Positions 56,645-64,000 of a stretch of 64,000 nucleotides of DNA are shown piece after piece. The stretch is from Streptomyces sp. GSL17-111. GTDB lineage: Bacteria > Actinomycetota > Actinomycetes > Streptomycetales > Streptomycetaceae. A program made the translations under genes and the position numbers. The notes beneath the pieces were generated by a model. It was not told the origin of the DNA, made no database searches, and was given only the letters and a program-made list of their open reading frames with translations. The number at the start of each line of letters is the position of its first letter. The stretch's first letter is position 1. The DNA is taken from positions 1,115,001 to 1,179,000 of the forward strand of contig NZ_JBAJNS010000001.1 of assembly GCF_037911585.1 (NCBI RefSeq), in the 5' to 3' direction.

Positions 56645-58408
56645 TCACTTGGGCAGGGGCACCCGCAGCGGCTTACCGATGACCGGCCAGCGCGCGACGA
56701 TGTGCTTGAGCTCCTCGGCGAGGTCGAACTCCTCGCGGTCGAACCGCTTGCGGATGAAGAGCGTGAGTCCTTCGTGGACGAGTTCGCCGATCTCCACCGG
56801 CGCGTTCCGCTTCGCCCACTTGAGGGTGTCGATGATCTTCATCGTGGAGGCGTCGGTCCAGTGGTTGTCCGGGTCGGCGAGACCGAAGGCGGGCGGGACG
56901 AAGTCGGCCGCGCGCAGCATCTCCATCATCTCGTGGGCGGCGGCACGCGCGGGGAGGTCACCGGCGTGCACGGACTGCGTCAGCTCGCTGACCCGCTTGA
57001 GCAGCTCGCGGGCGGGCGCGTAGTCGGGGATGGCGCCGTCGGGTGCCTGCCGTTCCAGCCGGGCGAGGACCGCGGGGTCGTGGCTGTCCAGGAAGCGGGC
57101 GTAGGCGCGGTTGATCTCGAAGGTGGCGAGGATCTGCCCCAGGGACCAGATCCGGAACCAGGCGTTCCACAGGTGCCAGTCACTGAACGAGGTGTACGCG
57201 TTGGCGACGAGGTCGTCGTTGAAGTCCAGCAGGCCCTGCTCCAGCTCCTGGACGTACTCGAAGCGCTCGGGGGAGAAGTCGTCGTCCTTGATGGCGTCCA
57301 GCAGCCGCCAGCCGAGGGCGTGGATGATCTCCATCGTGTTGGACAGGCCCCGGGAGAACAGCGCGTCCACGAACCCGGCGGCGTGCGAGGTGAGGCACCA
57401 GCGGTAGCCGACGGTCTGCTTGGACGAGTACTGGAGTCGGCCGGTGCTCACCCAGTCGCGCACGGCGCGGGCGTCCTTGAACTGCGGCTCGATGTCAGGG
57501 TACTTGGCGATGAAGCGGCGGAACTCCTCCTCGGGGGAGCAGTCCGGCTTGGGGTGCTTGCGCGGGTCGAGGTTGAGCCCGACGCTGCACAGCGGGTTGG
57601 TGGCCCGGGGGTGGTTGTCGAAGGGGATGACCCACATCCAGCCACCGTCGAAGAGGTGGTGCAGCGTGCCCTCACTCCACGGGCTGGGGTTGTTGTGGAC
57701 GCCCTTGGGCACCGTGCCCTCGTAGGGCTTCACGCCGACCATGTGGGTGAACAGCGACCGCGAGTGGTGCCGCAGCCGGCTCGGGTCCTCCCGCAGGTCG
57801 AACTTCCGGGCGATCGGCGAGCGGTGCCCGCTGGCGTCCACGACGAACCTCACCCGCACCGGGTCGCCGTTCTCCGCGAGGACGGTGACGCCCTCCTCGT
57901 CGATCTCGACGTCGTCGACCTTGGTCTGCTGTCGGACGTGGGCGCCGTACTTGACGGCCACGCCCAGCATCCAGGCGTCGGTGTCCTGCCGGAAGAAGTG
58001 GTTCTCGGTGTGGGTGATCTTGGGGATGGGGAACTCGCTGGTCTCCAGCGGGTTCTGCTTGGCGTTCTCCCGGTGGTAGAGGAAGCCAAAGTTCCGCTTG
58101 ACCCCGCAGTTGGTGGAGATCTTGGCCTGGGTGGCTTCGAAAGTGGTCAGCCACTTGATCTCCGGCACCCCGTACCGCTCGCTGACCAGCCGCATCATCA
58201 TCGAGGTGTAGGGGATCGTGGACTCGCCGATCGCGAAGCGCGGGTGCGACCCGGCGTCCAGGATCAGCACCTTCGCACCGTTCTTGGCCAGGCAGGCGGC
58301 CAGGGTGGACCCGGCCAGGCCCGAGCCGAGAATGGCCACGTCGTACTGCGGTCGGTCTCCGGAGCTCGCCGGTCGGGGTTCGGTGGTCTTGCGTCGACTG
58401 GGGGCCAT
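56645..58408 (-). CDS. Flavin-dependent halogenase
   Basis: 587 residues, the most canonical of the three. Motifs: VAILGSGLAGSTLAA (GSGLAG at 28-33), GESTIPYTSMMM, the segment QAKISTNCGVKRNFGFLYH with the conserved lysine, the full WxWxIP motif as GGWMWVIPFDNH (about residue 256), and HAAGFVDALFSRGLSNTME. This sequence pattern is the one seen in pyrrole/phenol halogenases acting on carrier-bound substrates (PltA, HrmQ, CndH type); the exact substrate is inferred. ATG at 58408 follows CGAGGAG. The stop overlaps a possible start of the next halogenase gene, and the gene begins 90 bases after the PKS gene. Confidence 0.93.
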   Translation of the reverse strand: MAPSRRKTTEPRPASSGDRPQYDVAILGSGLAGSTLAACLAKNGAKVLILDAGSHPRFAIGESTIPYTSMMMRLVSERYGVPEIKWLTTFEATQAKISTNCGVKRNFGFLYHRENAKQNPLETSEFPIPKITHTENHFFRQDTDAWMLGVAVKYGAHVRQQTKVDDVEIDEEGVTVLAENGDPVRVRFVVDASGHRSPIARKFDLREDPSRLRHHSRSLFTHMVGVKPYEGTVPKGVHNNPSPWSEGTLHHLFDGGWMWVIPFDNHPRATNPLCSVGLNLDPRKHPKPDCSPEEEFRRFIAKYPDIEPQFKDARAVRDWVSTGRLQYSSKQTVGYRWCLTSHAAGFVDALFSRGLSNTMEIIHALGWRLLDAIKDDDFSPERFEYVQELEQGLLDFNDDLVANAYTSFSDWHLWNAWFRIWSLGQILATFEINRAYARFLDSHDPAVLARLERQAPDGAIPDYAPARELLKRVSELTQSVHAGDLPARAAAHEMMEMLRAADFVPPAFGLADPDNHWTDASTMKIIDTLKWAKRNAPVEIGELVHEGLTLFIRKRFDREEFDLAEELKHIVARWPVIGKPLRVPLPK

Positions 58409-58498
58409 GGGCGGGTCTCCTCGATGTCCTCGGTGCGTCGGTGCGGCCGTGCCGGGTGCCGGTGACACGGATGGTGCTCGCTCCCGCTGGAGGCGGGC

Positions 58499-61400
58499 TC
58501 AGGGCGTGGTGGGAGACGGCAGGTAGCCGCTGTCGACCATCCACGCGAAGTAGGTGCGCAGCAGCGCGGCGTCCAGGGCGGGGCAGTGGGGGCCGGTCTC
58601 GCGCAGGGCGCGCTCGACGTTGTCCGTGCGGTAGTCGATGGCCTCCTCGCCGCCGACGACGAACTCCTCGACGACGCCCATCACCGGGTGCAGTTCGTTC
58701 TCCCGGACGGCGTAGGAGTCCTGGAGGGCCTTCCACCAGTCCTCGACCGGGACGGTGTCGAACGTCCAGCCGAAGCCGGCCATCGCCTCCAGCAGGCCGG
58801 TGAAGGGGAGTTTGGCCCGGTTCACCAGGTGGTAGGTGCGGCCGAAGTCGTGCGGCTCGCGGGAGATCCGCACCAGGGCGCCGGCGACGTAGTCCACCGG
58901 CGTCATCTCCACCTCCAGGTCCAGGGCGGGTGCCCGGCCCAGCTGGAGGCAGCCCTTGATGACGCGGGTGGTGAAGTGGGTGGTCAGGCAGGCGCCGGTG
59001 CGCGAGTCCCCCAGCACCCGGCCCGGCCGGTGGACGTCGACGGGGATGCCGCGCTCCCTGGCCAGCTCCATCATCCGCTCGGCCGCCCACTTGGTCTGCA
59101 CGTAGCCCGTGACGAGCTTGCCCGCGCCGAGGATGTCGTCGTCCTCGCCGATCACCGTCCGTCCGTCGGCGGGCAGGCCCCAGATCCCGTACGTCGACAC
59201 GTGGGTGACAGGTGAGAGCGGGCCGTGGCAGGCCAGCCGCAGGATCTCCGCGCAGCCGGTCAGGTTCGCGGCCCGCAACTGCTCGTAGGTGTAGGAGAAG
59301 TTGACCCAGGCCCCGTTGTGGTAGATCGCGTCGAGCTGTTCGCCGAGCGCCTCGAAGCGCTCCCGGTCCAGGCCGAGCAGCGGTTTGCCGAGGTCGCCGG
59401 GGACGACGGCGATGCGGACGTCGGCGTCCCGGCGCCAGGGGAGGTACTGCTCGACGTTGCGTCGGATGCGGGCCAGCCCCTCGGCCTCGTCGGCGCAGCG
59501 CACCAGGCAGTGCACGGTCGCCCGGGTGGTGGCCAGCAGTTCGTCCAGCAGGTAGGCGCCGACGAATCCGGTGGCGCCGGTGAGCAGGACCTGGTCGGGG
59601 TCGGTGTAGCCCTGGCGCAGCGGGCCTGCGGGGCGGATGTCCGGGTCGAGGGTCACGTCCTCGGCGATCCGGCCGGGGTCGCTCATGCCGGACGCGTCCG
59701 GGCCCGCCCCGGCGTCGCCCGAGGTGCCGAGCTCACCGGCGAGCAGCTCGGCCCAGTCCTCCAGGGTGGAGCGCTCGAAGAGCTGGTTCGGCCGCAGGCT
59801 GACCCGCAGTTCCTGCTTGCAGCGCTTGACGACGTCCATGACCATCAGCGAGTCCAGCCCGTGGGCCATGACGTCGGCGGCGGGGTCGACGCGGTCGGGG
59901 TCGACGCCGACGATCTCGCCGAGCACCTCGCGCAGCAGCCCGACGAGCCGCGCCCGCAGTTCCTGCGGACCGGCCGCGGCGAGTTCGGCCAGCAGCGGGG
60001 ACTCCTCGCCGTCGAACGCCTCGGCGGTCTCCAGCTCCCGCAGCATCGGGCGTTCGACGCGGGCCTCCATGACCGGCTTGTACACCGACCAGTCGGCCGC
60101 GCACACCACGGCCTGCGGGGCGTCCCCGGCCAGCAGCATGCCCAGCAGCCGCAGACACTGCGGTGACGACAGCGTCCGCAGGCCCGTGGAGGTGAGGAAC
60201 TCCAGGACGTCCTCGCCGAAGAGCGCGGACGGCAGCTCCCACGGGCCCCAGCTCACCGTCAGCGCTGCGGCCCCCCGGGCCCGGCGGTACTCCGCGAGGC
60301 CGTCCAGGAAGGCGTTGGCGGCCGAGTAGCTCGTCAGGTGCTGCGAGCCCCAGGTGGCGGCGATGGAGGAGAAGCCCAGGAAGAAGTCCAGCTCCAGGTG
60401 TTCGGTGAAGTGGTGCAGGAGCCAGCCGCCGACGACCTTCGGCCGCCAGACGGCGTCGTAGGCCCGTGGGTCGCTCACCGGGACGTCGCGCAGGAACTGC
60501 GGTTCGGACACACCGGCGGCGTGGACGACGCCGGCCAGCGGGGTGGCACCGCGCGCGAGCCGGTCCACGACGTCGCGGACCTGGTCCGGGTCGCCGACGT
60601 CGGCGGCCACCACCTCCACCTGGACGCCGGTGGCCTCCAGGGAGCGCACGACGGCGACGCGCTCGCGCACCGCGGCGCTCAGCCCCGGCCGGTCCCAGTC
60701 CGCGCGGGGCGGCAGCGGGGTGCGCCCGAGCAGCACCAGCCGACCGGCGCCCTGGTCGGCGAGCCAGCGGGCGACCGTCCGGCCGATGCCGCCGAAGGCC
60801 CCGGTGATCAGGTAGCCGGCGTCTGGCCGGACGACGGGCGTGCGGCGCAGCTCCTGCGGGGTCGCACCGCCCCGGCGCACGCGGGCCAGGTAGCGCCCGT
60901 CGGCGCGGAGCGCCTGCTGGTCCTCGGCGGTCGCGTCCCACAGCGCGGCGACGAGGGCGTCGGCCTCGTCCGACGTCGGCTCGTCCGGCGGGGGCTCGGG
61001 AGCGAGGTCGACGGCACCGCCCCAGTGGTCGGGGTGTTCCAGCGCGATGACGCGGCCGAGGCCCCACAGCGTGTGCGCGAAGGGGTTGGTGACGGCGGGC
61101 GGGGGCCCCTCCCCGGCGGCCGCCCCGGCACCGGCCGGCACGCTTCCGCGCGTGACGAGGGCGAGCGTCGTGCGGGCGTGGTGGGGGCGCTCGAGCAGCT
61201 CCTGCACCAGGGCGACGGCCGTGAGTTCCGTCCGGTCCCGGTAGGCCGTGAGGGCCGCCGGGTCCGCCACGGTGACGTCCGGCGCGTCGACCCCGCTGAG
61301 CAGTACGACGCGGCCGGGCGTGCCCGGCGTCAGGTCCTCGCGCCAGCCGTCCAGCAGGGCGCCGAGGGCCGCGCGGTCGGGTCGCACCGCGTCCGCGTCG

Positions 61401-64000
61401 GCGACGCGGCACGCGGCCCCCCGGGCGCGGAGTGCGGACGCCAGGACGGGAGCGAGGCCGGAGCCGTCCGGGAGGAGCAGCACGGACTCGCCGGAGAGGT
61501 CCTGCGGGGGCGGCGGCGGTGCGGCCCGGTCCCAGCACACCGTCAGCAGCAGGTCCTCGGGGCGGCGCCAGGGCGCGGGGCGCGGGGCGGCCGCGGCCGG
61601 GTCCATGACGTGCAGTTCCCGGATGCCGCCGATGACCGATCCGTCCTCGGCGAAGAACTCCACCTCCCCGGCGACGGTGCCCGCGTGCTCCGGCGTCCCG
61701 GCGCGACGGTGGGCCGTGGCCCGCACGTAGCGGACCGCCTCGGGGGCGCTGCACCAGGCGTCGGTGATCTTGACCCCGTAGCCTGGGGCGTGGCCGGGAC
61801 GCTCGGGGGCGACGTCCCACGAGAGCGCGGCCACGGAGGCGTCCAGGACCTCGACGAGCGGGTGGTCCCGCTCCTCGCGCTGCTGCGGGCCGAGGGCCAC
61901 CAGCACGCCGGGGGCGTCGCCCCGGTGGGCGCCGGTCACCGCGCCGACCAGGGCGGCGGACATCGACGCCGTCTCGTAGCGGACCGGTTCGCCGTACCGT
62001 TCGGCCTGGAGCCAGGCCATCGGCTCGGGGCTGTGCCGGCGTCCGGCCGGGCGGCGGCGCAGCAGGCCGCGGGCGTGACGGCGCCACGGCGCGGCCGCCG
62101 CCTCCTCGGTCGGCGAGATGCTGTGCCAGGCGAAGGCCACGTGGCCGTCCTCGGCGCTGGGCGCGAAGATGACGTGCAGCACCCGGCCGTCGCCGTCCAT
62201 CGGGACGCGCTCGTGGATCTCCAGGCTCTCCAGGCACGACCAGCGGCCGCCGACGGCGTCGCTCGCGGCGGTCCTGGTGACGCCGGCGAGCACGCCGAGC
62301 GGCAGGTAGCGGTCGCCGTCCTCGCCGGTGCGGATGTACTTCTCCCAGCGCGGGTCGTCCAGCGCGATCTCGTAGGTCGGCGCGGCGCCGGGCATGCGCA
62401 CCCCGACGCCGGGCACCTCGGTGCCCGTCCGGGGCGCCGGCGCGGCGGCCGTGCGCTCGCGGGTGCCCGCCTGCCCGGCGGTCTCGACGCCGGGCTGCGG
62501 GAACCAGTAGGGCTGTCCGCGCCACACGGTGGGCGGCAGCGGGACGCGGCGCGGGCTCCGGCCGGCGTGCACCTCCCGCCAGTTCACCGCCGCGCCGCGC
62601 TGGTGCAGCACGCCGAGGGCCCGTCGCACGGTGAGCCGGTCCCCCGATCCCTTGCCGGGCCGGGTGAGGGAGGGCACCCAGGCGCACTCCGCGTCCTCCA
62701 GCGCGGCCCGGCCGAGGCCGCTGAGGACGGGGGCCGGGCCGACCTCCAGGAAGGTGCGTACCCCGGTGGCGTACAGCGCGCCGATGCCGTCGTGGAACCG
62801 CACGGCGCCCGCCGCGTGCCGGACCCAGTAGTCGGCGCCCAGTTCCTCGGCGGTCCACAGGGCGCCGGTGACGTTCGAGTACAGCGGCAGCGCGGGCGGC
62901 TGGTAGGTCACGGACTCGGCGACCTCGCGGAAGGCGTCCAGCATCGGGGCCAGCAGCGGGGAGTGGAAGGCGTGGGAGACCTTCAGCGGTTTGCTGCGCA
63001 CCCCCTGGTCGGCCAGGGACCGGCGGACGGTGGCCAGGTCGTCCTCGGCACCGGAGAGGGTGACGGCGGCCGGGCCGTTGACGGCGGCGACGGAGAGCGT
63101 GTCGGGGTACCCGGCGACGGCGGCACGCGCGGTGGCCTCGTCGCAGAACACGGCGGCCATGGCGCCCCCGGCGGGGAGGTCGGCCATCAGCGCGGACCGG
63201 GCGGTGACCAGCCGCACGGCGTCCGGCAGCGAGAACACCCCCGCGACGCAGGCGGCGGCGATCTCCCCGACGCTGTGCCCGAGGAGCCCGGCCGGGCGCA
63301 GTCCCCACGTCTGCCACATGCGCGCGAGCGCGTACTCGACGGCGAAGAGGGCGGGCTGCGTCCAGCGGGTGTCGTCGATGACGTCCGCCCCGCCGTCCTC
63401 GCCGGTCCCGCTCCCGGCGTCCGGCCAGACCACCGTGCGCAGGGAGCGCCCGTCGCCGACGCCCTGCGCGTCGAACAGCGCGACGCAGGCGTCGAAGGGC
63501 TCCCGGAAGGCCGGCTCGTCGGCCAGCTCCCGTGCCATGCCCGCGTACTGGGCGCCCTGCCCGGTGAACAGCCAGCCCGCCTTGCGGTACTTGTGCACCG
63601 GCAGCGTGGTGGCGGTCACGCGGTGGTCCCGCTCGCCGCGCCCGTGGGCGTCCAGGGCGTCGGCGAGCGCGTCGAGGCCCTCGGCGGCGACGGTGATGCC
63701 GCGGGCCTGCCGGGAGCGGGCCACCTGCGTCGTCCAGCAGACGTCCGCCGCGCGCAGGCCGGGCGTGCGCCGCAGGTGGCGGGACCACTCCCCGGCCGCC
63801 TCGGTCAGCGCCTCGGCGCTGTGCGCGGACAGCACCAGCACCTCGGGGCTCTCACGGTGTTCGGGGTCGGGATCGTCGGCGGGTGTGGGGCGGGGGTCGG
63901 GCGGGGAGCTGATGACGGCGTGCGCGTTGGTGCCGCTGGCGCCGAAACTGCTCACCGCGCCGATGCGCGGACGCCCGGCTCCGTCGGCGACCGGCCACGC
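58499..64000 (-). CDS. Type I PKS module with terminal thioester reductase, 5' end missing
   Basis: At least 1,834 codons; the frame is open to the window edge, so the N-terminus is outside. Domains in order: C-terminal end of a KS (PRIGAVSSFGASGTNAHAV, 63.9-64.0 kb); AT (62.7-63.6 kb) with GHSVGEIAAA and the malonyl-type HAFH; a DH-like region (61.6-62.4 kb) without the catalytic HxxxGxxxxP His and with LDASVAA in place of DxxxQ/H; KR (60.15-60.8 kb) with TGAFGGIG, catalytic Ser and YSAAN, and Trp eight residues before Tyr, an A-type pattern; ACP (59.7-60.0 kb) with GLDSLMVMD; and a thioester reductase (58.6-59.6 kb) with LLTGATGFVGAYLL, STYG and GYVQTKWAAE. The product should leave as an aldehyde, possibly reduced further to an alcohol. 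Confidence 0.92.
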   Translation of the reverse strand, partial: AWPVADGAGRPRIGAVSSFGASGTNAHAVISSPPDPRPTPADDPDPEHRESPEVLVLSAHSAEALTEAAGEWSRHLRRTPGLRAADVCWTTQVARSRQARGITVAAEGLDALADALDAHGRGERDHRVTATTLPVHKYRKAGWLFTGQGAQYAGMARELADEPAFREPFDACVALFDAQGVGDGRSLRTVVWPDAGSGTGEDGGADVIDDTRWTQPALFAVEYALARMWQTWGLRPAGLLGHSVGEIAAACVAGVFSLPDAVRLVTARSALMADLPAGGAMAAVFCDEATARAAVAGYPDTLSVAAVNGPAAVTLSGAEDDLATVRRSLADQGVRSKPLKVSHAFHSPLLAPMLDAFREVAESVTYQPPALPLYSNVTGALWTAEELGADYWVRHAAGAVRFHDGIGALYATGVRTFLEVGPAPVLSGLGRAALEDAECAWVPSLTRPGKGSGDRLTVRRALGVLHQRGAAVNWREVHAGRSPRRVPLPPTVWRGQPYWFPQPGVETAGQAGTRERTAAAPAPRTGTEVPGVGVRMPGAAPTYEIALDDPRWEKYIRTGEDGDRYLPLGVLAGVTRTAASDAVGGRWSCLESLEIHERVPMDGDGRVLHVIFAPSAEDGHVAFAWHSISPTEEAAAAPWRRHARGLLRRRPAGRRHSPEPMAWLQAERYGEPVRYETASMSAALVGAVTGAHRGDAPGVLVALGPQQREERDHPLVEVLDASVAALSWDVAPERPGHAPGYGVKITDAWCSAPEAVRYVRATAHRRAGTPEHAGTVAGEVEFFAEDGSVIGGIRELHVMDPAAAAPRPAPWRRPEDLLLTVCWDRAAPPPPPQDLSGESVLLLPDGSGLAPVLASALRARGAACRVADADAVRPDRAALGALLDGWREDLTPGTPGRVVLLSGVDAPDVTVADPAALTAYRDRTELTAVALVQELLERPHHARTTLALVTRGSVPAGAGAAAGEGPPPAVTNPFAHTLWGLGRVIALEHPDHWGGAVDLAPEPPPDEPTSDEADALVAALWDATAEDQQALRADGRYLARVRRGGATPQELRRTPVVRPDAGYLITGAFGGIGRTVARWLADQGAGRLVLLGRTPLPPRADWDRPGLSAAVRERVAVVRSLEATGVQVEVVAADVGDPDQVRDVVDRLARGATPLAGVVHAAGVSEPQFLRDVPVSDPRAYDAVWRPKVVGGWLLHHFTEHLELDFFLGFSSIAATWGSQHLTSYSAANAFLDGLAEYRRARGAAALTVSWGPWELPSALFGEDVLEFLTSTGLRTLSSPQCLRLLGMLLAGDAPQAVVCAADWSVYKPVMEARVERPMLRELETAEAFDGEESPLLAELAAAGPQELRARLVGLLREVLGEIVGVDPDRVDPAADVMAHGLDSLMVMDVVKRCKQELRVSLRPNQLFERSTLEDWAELLAGELGTSGDAGAGPDASGMSDPGRIAEDVTLDPDIRPAGPLRQGYTDPDQVLLTGATGFVGAYLLDELLATTRATVHCLVRCADEAEGLARIRRNVEQYLPWRRDADVRIAVVPGDLGKPLLGLDRERFEALGEQLDAIYHNGAWVNFSYTYEQLRAANLTGCAEILRLACHGPLSPVTHVSTYGIWGLPADGRTVIGEDDDILGAGKLVTGYVQTKWAAERMMELARERGIPVDVHRPGRVLGDSRTGACLTTHFTTRVIKGCLQLGRAPALDLEVEMTPVDYVAGALVRISREPHDFGRTYHLVNRAKLPFTGLLEAMAGFGWTFDTVPVEDWWKALQDSYAVRENELHPVMGVVEEFVVGGEEAIDYRTDNVERALRETGPHCPALDAALLRTYFAWMVDSGYLPSPTTP

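Noticed and set aside
59733..63788. 1,351-codon alternate minus-strand frame inside the PKS
   Set aside because: Same strand but shifted frame; Arg/Pro/Ala-rich with no domain motifs, whereas the other frame carries AT, KR and ACP signatures throughout.
40333..64000. Prodiginine, polyether or enediyne cluster
   Set aside because: Prodiginine-specific genes (RedH/RedL-type) are not seen, there is no epoxidase/epoxide hydrolase pair and no enediyne PKS layout; the antiporter alone is not enough for a polyether.

Overview
The window is high-GC actinomycete chromosome with the gene order of a Streptomyces or close relative: rnj, dapA, thyX, dapB, an M16 peptidase, pnp and rpsO on one side, and ribF, truB, rbfA, DUF503, infB, ylxR, nusA and rimP on the other. 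GTG and TTG starts are common, purine-rich ribosome sites are clear, and strong GC hairpins separate transcription units. No tRNA, rRNA, CRISPR array or insertion sequence was seen.

Region by region. 1-9.9 kb: core metabolism and RNA turnover (RNase J, lysine and thymidylate enzymes, PNPase, S15), with three small membrane proteins. 10-28.8 kb: a complete type VII (ESX-like) secretion locus with eccD, eccC, two WXG100 proteins, two mycosin proteases, a large WXG-type candidate substrate, eccB, eccE, an EspI-like MinD/ParA ATPase and several unknown partners. One mycosin and the 3' part of the adjacent substrate gene are clearly AT-richer than everything around them. 28.9-37.3 kb: the translation/transcription operon rimP-nusA-ylxR-infB-DUF503-rbfA-truB-ribF. 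37.6-40.2 kb: a lipoprotein, a ferritin-like protein, a phosphotransferase-fold protein with a degraded active site and a GNAT acetyltransferase.

40.3-64 kb (running off the right edge): a biosynthetic gene cluster that looks set up to make a chlorinated pyrrole polyketide. A stand-alone adenylation enzyme, a free carrier protein and an acyl-CoA-dehydrogenase-like oxidase form the usual set that turns L-proline into pyrrole-2-carboxyl thioester. A flavin reductase can feed reduced flavin to two intact flavin-dependent halogenases and to a third, halogenase-like protein that has lost most of the family's key motifs. A type I PKS module (KS-AT-degenerate DH-KR-ACP) ends in a thioester reductase domain, so the chain is probably released as an aldehyde. 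Export and protection candidates are a three-gene ABC-2 transporter, an MFS pump and a cation/proton antiporter. An aromatic-hydroxylase-type flavoprotein diverges from the ABC operon across a perfect 22-bp operator-like palindrome. No regulator gene, thioesterase or complete KS lies inside the window, so the cluster continues to the right. I cannot name the product.
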